Positions 45,869 through 55,296 are shown, numbered from the stretch's first letter. The stretch: DNA of 64,000 nucleotides from JBBQED01 sp038320345 (GCA_038320345.1 JBBQED010000010.1:62001-126000), one strand, 5' to 3'. Notes: a model not told the origin generated them from the sequence alone. Made by a program: numbers and translations.

Positions 45869-46651
45869 ATGACCAGACAATTCTTGCTGACATTTATTTT
45901 CGGACTTTCATTCTTTATAACAGCTTATGCACAAGATTCCCTGAAAACAGATATACCGACATTCATTTCAATCAATGAAGCCATTAACAAAGGAATACTT
46001 GAACTGAAAATTAGCGGAGCATACGACCCTAGAATATTTTATGAGGTGGTTGACAAAGACGGAGTGCATTACGGAAAGTGTATGGCTATTATTCTTAAAA
46101 GTAAGATTGACACTTTTGTCCTTGTTAAAATTGACTGCGGAACTCTTCTTGTGCCGACTGATGATTCTGTTCAGACGATGATTGTAACACAGGATGCAGA
46201 ACTCCCACTCTATCCAAATTTAACTTATGCAACTCGTTTTTACGCAATGTGCACGGAGTTCCATGACGAAGCACCGACGATTGGAACAACATTTCGTATT
46301 GGTGACATGGCAGACAGTTCCTTAGTTAAACTTTCAAAATATCTTGAATCAACCTATATGCAAAACATGGTTGGACAACATGCAGTTTGGGCATTTACAG
46401 ACCAAGTAAGTTTTGCTGACTTAGTAAAATATGGTGGGGACAGTTTGTCAATTGCCACTTCGATAGAAATTTTAAATGCAGTTAAGATTGAAACACCACT
46501 TAATAAATTTGCTGAAAAGAAAGTAGAAATAGTTTCAACTATTGCAATAAATCGCTACATAGTTTACGGCGGACTTGTAATGATTTTAATTTTAACAATC
46601 ACAGTTGTTACGCTATTGTCAAGACTAAAAAAGAAGGAGAATATAGTATAA
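45869..46651 (+). CDS. Secreted protein with C-terminal membrane anchor, hypothetical
   Basis: 260 aa. A signal peptide (MTRQFLLTFIFGLSFFITAYAQ) is followed by an extracytoplasmic domain of about 200 residues (including MCTEFHDEAPTIGTTFRIGDMAD and HAVWAFTDQVSF) and a C-terminal membrane helix (YIVYGGLVMILILTITVVTLL) with a short basic cytosolic tail. No family recognised. It is single-gene cargo upstream of site E. Confidence 0.75.
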   Translation: MTRQFLLTFIFGLSFFITAYAQDSLKTDIPTFISINEAINKGILELKISGAYDPRIFYEVVDKDGVHYGKCMAIILKSKIDTFVLVKIDCGTLLVPTDDSVQTMIVTQDAELPLYPNLTYATRFYAMCTEFHDEAPTIGTTFRIGDMADSSLVKLSKYLESTYMQNMVGQHAVWAFTDQVSFADLVKYGGDSLSIATSIEILNAVKIETPLNKFAEKKVEIVSTIAINRYIVYGGLVMILILTITVVTLLSRLKKKENIV

Positions 46652-46674
46652 AAAAAATAGTTAATATTTATGGC

Positions 46675-46880
46675 TCCTAACAAACTCTCGTACTGACTTG
46701 AAACTGCATCGCTTCGTTGGAGGAAGCAAAGCAGCAACTAACAAGATTTTTACATAAGTGGAGCATTTATGCTAAATTTGAGCATAGGAATTCTAATGAA
46801 CATTAAGTTCGCCATATAAACATTTGTTTTAAAAATCGCCACCTTCGCCAAGCCCGAAACCGTTTTAACTAATGTTAGGA
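46675..46880 (+). repeat. attC-like inter-cassette site E
   Basis: TCCTAAC (46675-46681) to GTTAGGA (46874-46880), about 206 bases. The right arm ATCGCCACCTTCGCCAAGCCC matches the right arm of site G (ATCGCCACCTGCGCCAAGACC). The gap from 46881 to 47115 has no gene. Confidence 0.6.
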
Positions 46881-47115
46881 CGACCGTTCCAACGACAACG
46901 ACCGACCAAAATTTAAAAAGTAAAACAAAGACAAACCGTTTTGACAGGTGACTAATAACATACAGACCAAATTAGAAAGGGACAACGAAGTAACCCGACA
47001 CTCATAAATATTTTAAAAAAAGATTGGATTCTGGTAAACTCCCAATTACCTTAACTGAAAAGGAAAGGCAGTAAGGTAAATTGAATCCAGAAAGAATTTA
47101 AAAACAATTGGGATA

Positions 47116-48120
47116 ATGAAGCTCAGCAAAACCAAATATAGCGATCTACTCAACAATATCGGCCAAACCATTGAAACGGCCCGACAGAATGCTTTTAAAG
47201 CTGTAAATACCGAATTGGTTAAAGCTAACTGGGAAATTGGCAGACACATTGTTGAATTTGAACAGCACGGGCACGAACGGGCAGAGTACGGAACTGAGCT
47301 ATTGACAAAGCTTGCAAAGGATTTGAAGCTACGCTACGGTAAAGGATTCGGAAGACGAAATGTTTTGGATATGCGGAGGTTTTATGTAGCCTATCCGAAA
47401 TGGCAGACAGTGTCTGCCAAATTAAGCTGGAGTCATTTCATTGTATTATTGGGCATTTCAGACGATGTAGCCCGTAAATTTTATGAAAAACAATCTATCA
47501 GTGAAAACTGGTCGAAGCGTGAACTGGAAAGGCATATAGATACTTCCTTGTTTGAACGCCTGGCATTAAGTCGAGACAAAAAAGGTGTTTTGAAACTTTC
47601 GGAAAAAGGACATATTGCTACCCATCCTACCGAAGTAATCAAAGACCCTTATGTGCTGGACTTTTTAAAGATTCCTCAAAGCAACAAAGTTACAGAGAAA
47701 CACCTCGAACAAAAGATCATTGACAACCTGCAACTATTCCTGCTAGAACTCGGAAAAGGCTTTGCGTTTGTGGGCAGACAATACAAAATTTCTCTACGCA
47801 ACAAGCACTTTTACATTGACCTCGTGTTTTATCACCGTATCCTCAAATGCTTTGTACTCATTGACCTTAAAACAAAACCGGTTAGACACAACGACATCGG
47901 ACAAATGAATCTTTACCTGAACTACTTTAAGACCGAAGAAAATGTTGAGAATGATAACGAACCGATTGGTATTATTCTCTCCGCAGACAAAGACGAAGTA
48001 TTAGTAGAGTATGCTACAGGAGGAATTTCAAATAAAATTTTCGTTTCAAAATACCAGCTTTACCTACCCCATAAGAAGTTATTGCAGAAACAGGTAAAAG
48101 CCATCATGGAAAGTGAATAA
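47116..48120 (+). CDS. YhcG/DUF1016-type PD-(D/E)XK nuclease
   Basis: 334 aa. The N-terminal DUF1016 domain (ARQNAFKAVNTELVKANWEIGRHIVEFEQ, YGKGFGRRNVLDMRRFY, LSWSHFIVLL) is followed by a C-terminal nuclease domain with Asp235 (HFYIDLVFYH) and Asp250-x-Lys252 (VLIDLKTKP). The family is predicted to cleave DNA and is frequent in restriction and mobile contexts. The stop codon is directly followed by the GCATAAC box of site F. Confidence 0.93.
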   Translation: MKLSKTKYSDLLNNIGQTIETARQNAFKAVNTELVKANWEIGRHIVEFEQHGHERAEYGTELLTKLAKDLKLRYGKGFGRRNVLDMRRFYVAYPKWQTVSAKLSWSHFIVLLGISDDVARKFYEKQSISENWSKRELERHIDTSLFERLALSRDKKGVLKLSEKGHIATHPTEVIKDPYVLDFLKIPQSNKVTEKHLEQKIIDNLQLFLLELGKGFAFVGRQYKISLRNKHFYIDLVFYHRILKCFVLIDLKTKPVRHNDIGQMNLYLNYFKTEENVENDNEPIGIILSADKDEVLVEYATGGISNKIFVSKYQLYLPHKKLLQKQVKAIMESE

Positions 48121-48404
48121 GCATAACGGCCGCATGACTGACATTCTAAACATCAATGACTACTCAAACACTACTATAAACTTCATGTTTTTTTGTATCA
48201 TTGTGGTCAGCTTGAACCTGACTTATTTACTATGAAAAATAAGTATATATCAACTCAATCTAACGTACTTCTATCCTTTTTCAACGGACAGAGCAGTGCT
48301 TGTTTTTACGCAGCGATATTATATTTGAAAAAATGTAGCGCTGTAAAGGGTTCTATTTGCCTCTTAGTTAAAAAAGTTAAAGTAATTCTCTTGTAATCCG
48401 GTTT

Positions 48405-48870
48405 CCAATTTTTCATTTGTTCTTCGTGCTCTTATGAGCACGAACTTTAGTTCCGTCGATCGCAATCGTTTGTCCACCTATCAAATCACATTCTTTTAAA
48501 AACTCTACAAATAATTTAAAAACAATTTTCAAGGCTTCCGGATTCTTCTTTCTGAAATCGGTTATACTATGTTAGTTGGGGACAAGGCTATTGATAAGCC
48601 ATTGTAGCTCTGTATTGCGGATACACTCCTTTTCTAGTCGGCGACTGCTTCGCAAGCCATTGAGGTAACCATACAAGTAAATTTTCAAGAATACCTTGGA
48701 CTCAAAAGCAGGCCGGTCCTCTGTTTTCCATGTGCTAACTTCAAATCCTAACTGAACTAACTCCACACACTCTACAAAAGCCTCTACAACCGTACCGGAT
48801 TACTTTGATCAATCCGTGAGTCAAGAGAAGAAATGGTCATTTGGTCACGATCGCTTCCAACAATAAAATC
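48405..48870 (-). pseudogene. Degraded IS1182-family transposase
   Basis: Read on the minus strand, consecutive fragments give QMTISSLDSRIDQSNPVR, then, after a +1 shift, VVEAFVECVELVQLGFEVS, RPAFESKVFLKIYLYGYL, RSSRRLEKECIRNTELQWL and, after a small deletion, ITDFRKKNPEALKIVFKL and GGQTIAIDGTKVRAHKS. These are the N-terminal blocks of an IS1182 DDE transposase. The C-terminal two thirds are missing and there are at least two frame breaks, so it is inactive. Confidence 0.85.
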
Positions 48871-48961
48871 CATAATAAGACGTATTAGATACCTAATTTA
48901 TTAAATTAATTAAAGTATATTAATACTACCTACCTAAGTTTTAAACAACCTCAATATTTTC

Positions 48962-48969
48962 TATATTTG
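48962..48969 (+). promoter_or_regulatory. -7 element upstream of the 317-aa secreted protein
   Basis: TATATTTG, preceded by CAATATTTTC. The 18-base stretch CAATATTTTCTATATTTG recurs exactly at 55431-55448. The gene starts about 90 bases downstream. Confidence 0.55.
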
Positions 48970-49057
48970 GTGATGTTATCGAGAAGGGTTATTTCACACT
49001 CTGACGTTAGGCGTAATTTTATGACGACAGTGCAAACTTTAACCGACATTAGATAAA

Positions 49058-50011
49058 ATGACAATGAAAGGATTACTTACAATATTACTTTTGACTTTGT
49101 TTGCAAAGACAATTGTAGCTTATCCAATCACTCCTCAGACACTTAGAAAGTTGATTGAATACAGCCAATACATCGTTATTGCGACAATTGACAATCCTGA
49201 AAAAGGAGAAAAATATTTTGATAAAAAGGCAAATGACACTCTTGAGTTTTTTAGTTTTGGAGGTGATGGTTTTGCAGACCTTTATATTAAAGAAATGCTT
49301 AAAGGTAAGACCGATAATCAGCAATATTTTACAGTTGCTTATGAGGCAGGAATGATTTGTCCTGCACCTGCACATTATCCTGACAAGAAAATTGTAATTG
49401 CTTTTTTAGGTAAAGAGGATACGAGCAAGTCCTATTACACGGTAGGACTTTCGTATGGTTCAAAAATTATGGACAGCGATGCTGAACTAAATTTATTTCG
49501 GACGAGAATTATTGAATATTTGGATATTCTTAAAATAAAAAGCAAACATAAAAGAAAATTAGCGACAGTAGAATGGTTAGTAAAATGTGCGGAAGATAAA
49601 CCTACTCGTTGGGAAGGAGCATACGAACTTTCAAGACAAGGTGATTTTATGTCTTACTATGATCGTTCAAAAGACGAGCAGTTTTACAAGAAACTTTCCA
49701 AGACGCAGTTACATCGGCTTGACTCTGCCTTTTTTGCAACAGAATCTATTGGTTACAATGAATTATGTTTAGCAAATATTATTTCAAAGGACAATTACTC
49801 AAAACTTAAAAGTTTTTTAATAAAAAATTTACCAATCGTTGACTACTATATTGTAAATGACATAATGAGAAAAATTATTGAAATCGCTCCGAACCCAGAG
49901 TTGCAGTCAATTTTAAACGAAGCTGACAATTTAAGTTATGACGACAAAGAGAGAGTAGCGAAGCAAATTCAGCTAATTGACAAATTCATAGCGACATCCA
50001 GCCGAGAATGA
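49058..50011 (+). CDS. Secreted hypothetical protein
   Basis: 317 aa. A signal peptide (MKGLLTILLLTLFAKTIVAYP) is followed by a region with YIVIATIDNPEKGEKYFDKK and ADLYIKEMLKGKTDNQQYFTVAYEAG, resembling small barrel domains seen in Bacteroidota secreted proteins. A helical C-terminal half follows. No catalytic motif is visible. It is single-gene cargo between sites F and G. ATG 49064 is an equally good start. Confidence 0.7.
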   Translation: MTMKGLLTILLLTLFAKTIVAYPITPQTLRKLIEYSQYIVIATIDNPEKGEKYFDKKANDTLEFFSFGGDGFADLYIKEMLKGKTDNQQYFTVAYEAGMICPAPAHYPDKKIVIAFLGKEDTSKSYYTVGLSYGSKIMDSDAELNLFRTRIIEYLDILKIKSKHKRKLATVEWLVKCAEDKPTRWEGAYELSRQGDFMSYYDRSKDEQFYKKLSKTQLHRLDSAFFATESIGYNELCLANIISKDNYSKLKSFLIKNLPIVDYYIVNDIMRKIIEIAPNPELQSILNEADNLSYDDKERVAKQIQLIDKFIATSSRE

Positions 50012-50024
50012 GAAGAAAAACTAC

Positions 50025-50192
50025 AGCTAACAGCACCTACCCAAAAAGCGGGGTTTTCCCGCTGTTGCGGGACAGGCTGTGCTTTGCAGACACATTTGTG
50101 CAAGCCGAAAGTTCAGTGCTCCGAATGAATGCCGATAGATATCCGCATTGTGGTGAAAATCGCCACCTGCGCCAAGACCGAAACCGTCAGGT
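50025..50192 (+). repeat. attC-like inter-cassette site G
   Basis: GCTAACAGCACCTACCCAA at the left (CTAAC 50027-50031) and GTCAGGT (50186-50192) at the right. The right arm is ATCGCCACCTGCGCCAAGACC. A second core-like GTTAGCT (50299-50305) follows after CACTCTGCC, so 50193-50305 may be a collapsed cassette. Confidence 0.6.
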
Positions 50193-50360
50193 TGTGAAAA
50201 AACTAGTTCCCCACCATAATTTATACAGTTCCCTATCTTAGTAATTTTCATTTATCCGATTCTAAAGGACTTTAATTTAAGTATTTTCACACTCTGCCGT
50301 TAGCTGAATCCTTATGTCTACAAGGCGTACTTGAAACTTCCCTACTAAAACCGAACAAGG

Positions 50361-51185
50361 ATGACGGAAAACGACATAAAAAAGCTACTTTCGCTGCCTA
50401 TGTTCAAAGACAAAAATTTAATGAATAATAAATATGTAAATTTCATTACAGACGATCACTTGTTAAGTTGCATCTCTAACTTGCACAAAGCTTATTTGAA
50501 GGCTAAGAATAATATCACAAAAGAGAATTTTTACAGCAATAAAGTTGACGCAATCAAATTAACTTTTGATGCAAAATTCAACAGCATTGAAGAGGAAAGT
50601 CTTATCGAAGCGGAGATCTTACGGCAAATTGATAAGTCAATCAATAATTCCATCGGAACTTTTCACGAACAAATTTTAGGTGGCATTAAAGATTTTGAAG
50701 TTGGAAATTTAAGCGGCTTTGACATCAAAGCAAAAGACGATACACTTTTTGCCGACATCAAAAATAAGCACAATACAATGAACAGCAGCGCTGCCGAAGC
50801 ATTGTTTCAAAAATTATCTCGTTTCGCAAACGACTACAAAAAAGCTAAATGTTATTGGGTTCAGATTTTAGCCAAAGGAAGTTTTTGCGAATTGTGGAGT
50901 GGCGACATCAACGGCAAGGAATACAGCCACAGCAGAGTTTATAAAATTTCAGGCGACCAGTTTTACGCTTTGGTTTCGGGACAACAAGACGCATTGTTTC
51001 AACTTTATAAAATTTTGTCGGTTGCCATAAATGACTATTTGAAATCAATTGGTACGAGTGACGAAATTGCAGAAAATTCTGCGTTGGATGAAATCAAATC
51101 TCAAACAAAACAATCAAAGCGAAGTATCTTAGACCAAATTACTTTTGAAAATTATAGCTACTATTTAGGCTTTGACAAGTTGTAA
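50361..51185 (+). CDS. Eco47II/Sau96I-type type II restriction endonuclease
   Basis: 274 aa. It matches the Eco47II-family core: SIGTFHEQILGGIKDFEVGNLSGFDIKAKDDTLFADIKNKHNTMNSSAAE. Catalytic residues of a PD-(D/E)XK fold are probably Asp121, Asp132 and Lys134. NDYKKAKCYWVQILAKGSFCELWSGDINGKEYSHSRVYKISGDQFYALVSGQQDALFQLY follows. Relatives cut GGWCC or GGNCC (family knowledge). The exact site here is inferred. It overlaps its methyltransferase tail to tail by 25 bases. Confidence 0.92.
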   Translation: MTENDIKKLLSLPMFKDKNLMNNKYVNFITDDHLLSCISNLHKAYLKAKNNITKENFYSNKVDAIKLTFDAKFNSIEEESLIEAEILRQIDKSINNSIGTFHEQILGGIKDFEVGNLSGFDIKAKDDTLFADIKNKHNTMNSSAAEALFQKLSRFANDYKKAKCYWVQILAKGSFCELWSGDINGKEYSHSRVYKISGDQFYALVSGQQDALFQLYKILSVAINDYLKSIGTSDEIAENSALDEIKSQTKQSKRSILDQITFENYSYYLGFDKL

Positions 51186-52405
51186 TAATTGTTTAAGAAT
51201 TTCACTATAGAATAACCAACTTCAGTCCCTAAATTAACTGGAACTGCGTTACCAATTTGTTTGTATTGTTGAGCCATTGAACCTTCAAATTTCCAATCAT
51301 CAGGAAAGGTTTGAATGCGGGCGTATTCACGAACTGTAAACGGACGAGTTTCATCTGGATGACATCTTTCGGTTTGTTTTTGAGCAGGACTGCAAGTTAA
51401 AGTTAGACAAGGTTCATCCCAACCTATTCGCCTCGCAATTCCAGTTTTTCCCCCTCCTAAATGAAAACTTCCGCCCATAAACTCTTTTTGTATTTTAAGC
51501 GGTAAATCTCGCCAGTAACCTTTTTGCGGTACTAAATCTAAAACAGCTTTTTTGCTCTGTGGGTATTTTGCACCAGTTGACTTTGGAACATTTCTATCAA
51601 ACAATTCACCTTTTTTCAAAGCATCTTTCAAATTGTATATTTTTTTATACGGTTTCGGATATTCATATTGCAAGTCAATATCCTTTCTAATCCCAACAAC
51701 AATCAAGCGTTCTCTTTTTTGTGGCACTCTGTAATTTATGGCTTTTAACACTTGAACGGGAACAACATTGTAGCCAATTTCATTTAAAATTGAAATCATT
51801 CCTTGCAACGTTTTTCCATTTTCGTGACTTAACAAGCCACGGACATTTTCTCCGATACAAATTGGAGGGTTCACTTCTTTTACAACTCTTGCAAACTCAT
51901 AAAATAAAGTTCCTCTTGCATCGGCAAGCCCTAATTTTTTTCCAGCATAACTAAATGCCTGACAAGGAAAACCGCCTGTAACGACATCAACTTTATTGTT
52001 ATATTCTGTAAAATCAAATGACTTTATATCACCCTCCAAGACTTTCCAATTTGGACGATTTTTTTGCAATGTTTGACAAGCCCATTTATCAATTTCATTT
52101 AACGCAACACATTTCAAGCCTGCTTTTTCCATACCTACAGCCAGGCCACCAGCCCCGGCAAATAATTCAAGAACCGAATAATTTTTCTTAGGCTTTACAA
52201 AATTTGAGATAGCATCCTCAATATCTGAATTGTAGAAATCCGCAAATAGCGATTCCACTTGCTGACGTTTATAGACACGGTAGTTGCTCATTGGCTCACG
52301 GACAGCAGACAGTTTGCCTTCTCTATCCCAACGCCTAAGCGTTTCTTTGCTTTTACCTATTAGTTTAGAGGCTTCCGACAATGTTAAATATTCATTCATA
52401 ACCAA
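51161..52405 (-). CDS. DNA (cytosine-5) methyltransferase with N-terminal MerR-type HTH
   Basis: 414 aa (ATG 52399 is also possible). An N-terminal helix-turn-helix of excisionase/MerR type (YLTLSEASKLIGKSKETLRRWDREGKL) precedes the C5-MTase: motif I VLELFAGAGGLAVGME, motif IV GGFPCQAFS with catalytic Cys148, motif VI ENVRGL, motif VIII PQKRERL and motif X QIGNAVPVNLG. It protects the site cut by the convergent endonuclease. With no separate C protein, the HTH may autoregulate the system (inference). It is the only minus-strand intact gene in the island. Confidence 0.94.
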   Translation of the reverse strand: MVMNEYLTLSEASKLIGKSKETLRRWDREGKLSAVREPMSNYRVYKRQQVESLFADFYNSDIEDAISNFVKPKKNYSVLELFAGAGGLAVGMEKAGLKCVALNEIDKWACQTLQKNRPNWKVLEGDIKSFDFTEYNNKVDVVTGGFPCQAFSYAGKKLGLADARGTLFYEFARVVKEVNPPICIGENVRGLLSHENGKTLQGMISILNEIGYNVVPVQVLKAINYRVPQKRERLIVVGIRKDIDLQYEYPKPYKKIYNLKDALKKGELFDRNVPKSTGAKYPQSKKAVLDLVPQKGYWRDLPLKIQKEFMGGSFHLGGGKTGIARRIGWDEPCLTLTCSPAQKQTERCHPDETRPFTVREYARIQTFPDDWKFEGSMAQQYKQIGNAVPVNLGTEVGYSIVKFLNNYYNLSKPK

Positions 52406-52572
52406 GTAGTTTAACCTTATACAATGGTTACAAATCTACAACAAGTATTTTAACTAAGAACCAACTTTTAAAAAAAATATTAACAACAAAGATTCAAGGT
52501 AAAAAGAAGATGGTGACTTCGCCATCAATTTCTTTTTTTGTTACATTTACGACACTCATTAAAGTACAATAA

Positions 52573-52812
52573 TACTAACGAACTGTGACACTAAATTAAA
52601 ACCGTCTTGCTTCGTGGGCAGAAAAAGGGAATAGCTTACAAGGGCTATACGACAATGCAGGGAATAGTTCTTCGTATGACAGTTTTGTGGAAGGTTGATC
52701 ATTTGTGCTTCGTATTCAAGTTTAGTGCTAAAAATCCCGCCCTTCATACTGCCGCAAACTGTCACTATCAAGCGTAAAGACAATCGGCCAATCATGAACT
52801 TGACCGTTAGTA
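52573..52812 (+). repeat. attC-like inter-cassette site H
   Basis: TACTAAC (52573-52579) to GTTAGTA (52806-52812). The inner arms GACAGTTTTGTGG (52678-52690) and CCGCAAACTGTC (52752-52763) pair with one bulge and one G-U. TTTAGTGCTAAAAATCCCGCC in the loop resembles sequence in the other sites. Confidence 0.6.
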
Positions 52813-53100
52813 ATTAAAAATACTAGAAGAATTTCAGGCAATCAGGCAGACTTTTTGCCAATACAACAGCTCAACAGATTCGTTTTTGAATTTTCCCGAT
52901 CACATAAAAAATTTATATTTCTATTTGCCACTTGACTATTGGCACATTTGCAAGCCCCACATGCAGACATACAAACCAAAGCTTGCAGAAGAGCCAATTC
53001 GCCCACTTACCACACATTCTAATTATTGGCAGCATTCTTTATTTGCTGCTACATTATAGTTTTTCGTATACCTTCACAAAGATAAATTAGCTACCTGGAG

Positions 53101-53400
53101 ATTCCGGATCATCGCGACCCTCCATTCCGGTCAAACTGAACCTATCCAAGATAGCTTTTTTGATTTATTTAGAGGAAATTTACCTGCCATTCCGGCGCAG
53201 GTTCTCCCACCTAATAGTTTGATTGTATCAGAAACTGAAGAACCTTTGTTTTTAAAAATAGCAAATAGATGGCTTCAAAACCTAAATCAATAGATACTTT
53301 TTTGATGGTCTTAAATTGGTCGAAGGCGGCTTTAAAGTTAAAGAAATCGGACTGAGTGCTGGTGTCGCACTTAAAACGATATGTATATACCCGCCTCTTT
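53101..53400 (+). mobile_element. IS21-family left-end remnant with istA fragment
   Basis: Three tandem ATTCCGG-type terminal repeats (53101, 53124 and 53189) precede an istA-like start: ATG 53269 reads MASKPKSIDTFLMVLNW, then in a shifted frame GGFKVKEIGLSAGVALKTI, an HTH like the IstA N-terminus. The rest of istA and all of istB are absent. The flanking 52813-53100 and 53401-54010 hold no gene I can support. Confidence 0.65.
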
Positions 53401-54010
53401 TTAATGGATGGAATTATTCTCAGTTTGCAAAATCTGAACTCAATCACTTGTGCACGAGGTTTTATTTTTTGATATGTGAAAATTCCTGCTTTCTTAGCTA
53501 TTGTTTCCGGATCCTACTTGCGGAAATATAGGTTACTATTGCTATGCTATTGTAGTTCTAGATTGCAAATAAATATTTTACCAGCTACCTAGCTCTGTTC
53601 CTGACAAGGCAGTAATCTTATTGTTAAAATTCAAAACTAATGATAATCACCATTTTTTTATCTGGAAATTAACACTTTTAAGCCATTAATGAATTAATAA
53701 TATGTCTGCCGCTTTGAGTTTTTATTGATTTTACTGTTACGACGTATTGACTAAAGAATCCTTATGTTTCTCACTCTCCACTTAACATCCCTGTAGTAAA
53801 TCTTACTTTGTATATTTGTTTTTGCACGAAGAGATAATATCCTTCCTCCGAACCAATTCTAAGGCCCTCACAACTAGAGCTTAATACCAGACAATTCAAG
53901 AAAAGATCATTTAGAAAATTCCACTAACAACCCAATCGAATACTCTTCCCAATATAATCATCCCCACTGCCAGCACCGCACCTCTTAACTCAATTCAAGC
54001 CACTTAAATT

Positions 54011-54760
54011 ATGGAAGTACATCATCATGCACATCACGACGGGAAGAAAAATTGGAAGTCCTATTTTTGGGAATTTTTGATGTTATTTCTGGCTGTCTTC
54101 TGTGGCTTTTTAGCAGAGTATCAGTTGGAGCATGTTATTGAACATAATCGTGAAAAACAATTCATTCAATCTTTTGTTGAAGATTTGAAAATTGATACGG
54201 CAGCAATTCATAGGAATTTACTGTTTCAATCTAGGAAGAAGAGGCAATTGGATTCCTTGACTAGCTTGTTATGTGAGCAAAAGATTAAAGGATATGAGAA
54301 TGAGCTCTATTATTTGGGTAGGGTATTGGTGAGAACATCACGTTTTCAAAGCAACGATAGAACTATTACTCAATTAAAATATTCTGGATCTTTGCGATTG
54401 ATTAGAAATGAAAATGCTGCAGACAGTATAATTTCTTATTCAAAATTGGTGGATGTCATCCTGCAAAATCAAGACGACGAGCGCATTGAAAGAAGAGCAG
54501 TTGACCCCTTACTGGCTCAAATGTTTAACCCCTTTGTTTTTGATAAGATGCTTGATGAATTCAATAACGTTAATCGACCTACGAATAATCCTCCTTTAAG
54601 GTCCTACGATCCCGACTTACAATTAAATCTTGCCTATAGTATTAATCAACTTAAGGGAAGCAATATTATCCTAAAAACAAGACTAGAATTATTGAATTCA
54701 AAAGCGAAGAATATTATTGCATTTTTACAAAAGGAATATCATTTAGACGAGCATAATTAG
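54011..54760 (+). CDS. His-rich single-pass membrane protein, paralog 1
   Basis: 249 aa. It starts MEVHHHAHHDGKKNWKSYFW, has one membrane helix (EFLMLFLAVFCGFLAEYQLEH), then a long soluble helical domain (IEHNREKQFIQSFVEDLKIDTAAIHRNL...). This N-terminus is widespread in Bacteroidota membrane proteins of unknown role. Residues 1-65 are close to those of the protein at 61053. The remainder is divergent. The His cluster could bind a metal (inference). Confidence 0.8.
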   Translation: MEVHHHAHHDGKKNWKSYFWEFLMLFLAVFCGFLAEYQLEHVIEHNREKQFIQSFVEDLKIDTAAIHRNLLFQSRKKRQLDSLTSLLCEQKIKGYENELYYLGRVLVRTSRFQSNDRTITQLKYSGSLRLIRNENAADSIISYSKLVDVILQNQDDERIERRAVDPLLAQMFNPFVFDKMLDEFNNVNRPTNNPPLRSYDPDLQLNLAYSINQLKGSNIILKTRLELLNSKAKNIIAFLQKEYHLDEHN

Positions 54761-55005
54761 CACTAAGAATAAATAGAGGTTTAGGGCTTGGCTCTAATTG
54801 CAATGGTTTGTAGAGTATATCCAATATGGAGATCTTGCCGGTGAAATTCTGTCGGGTATTTGGACTTAACATCTACTTTTAGTGATACTTTTAACATTGC
54901 TTCTGGTGACACTCATTTATTCCCGTAACTAGGAAAATCTCCTATTTTGAAGGTACTTGAACCGAAAACTAAGTTCATTTAATATCAAGAAATTCGCGTT
55001 AGACC

Positions 55006-55296
55006 ATGGAAGAAAGAATTCAACTTAAACATCCGGAAGGCAAGAAAGCCGTCACGATGGACAAATCAAAATATGATACGTTGAAGAATGCCATATTAAA
55101 CCAGCTCAAGATGAATGGTGAATTAACCCATGTGGAATTATTCAATGCGATTACATTGGATTTCAAAAAGAATAAAATTGAATTTGAAGGCGCTGTTCAA
55201 TGGTATATGGAATGGGTGAAACTCGACCTTGAAGCCAATACTATTATTAAGAGGGTGCAGGATACAACGCCTCAAAAATATGCTTTAGTGAAATAA
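55006..55296 (+). CDS. DUF6958 family protein
   Basis: 96 aa. It carries the family sequence IQLKHPEGKKAVTMDKSKYDTLKNAIL, GELTHVELFNAI, FEGAVQWYMEWVKLDLEA and PQKYALVK at the C-terminus. It is soluble and winged-helix-like by composition. The function is unknown. It has its own short transcription unit. Confidence 0.85.
   Translation: MEERIQLKHPEGKKAVTMDKSKYDTLKNAILNQLKMNGELTHVELFNAITLDFKKNKIEFEGAVQWYMEWVKLDLEANTIIKRVQDTTPQKYALVK

Larger units (their letters stand above)
48121..49012 (+). repeat. attC-like site F, split by an IS remnant
   Basis: The left box GCATAAC (48121-48127) directly follows a stop codon. The right box GTTAGGC (49006-49012) follows CACTCTGAC. The interior carries an IS1182 remnant (48405-48870) and a promoter element at 48962. 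Confidence 0.5.

Noticed and set aside
48193..48396. 67-aa plus-strand frame
   Set aside because: Lies in the degenerate interior of site F next to the IS1182 remnant. No plausible composition or family.
50008..50251. Frames of 74-77 aa on both strands
   Set aside because: They cover the attC-like site G, whose inverted arms explain open frames on both strands.
40650..53400. CRISPR array or phage remnant as the explanation of the island
   Set aside because: The repeats are not short, regular or spacer-separated, and no cas, capsid, terminase or integrase gene is present.
53316..53531. 71-aa plus-strand frame
   Set aside because: Its first 25 residues are an out-of-frame piece of an istA HTH. 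The rest is random, so I recorded it within the IS21 remnant.
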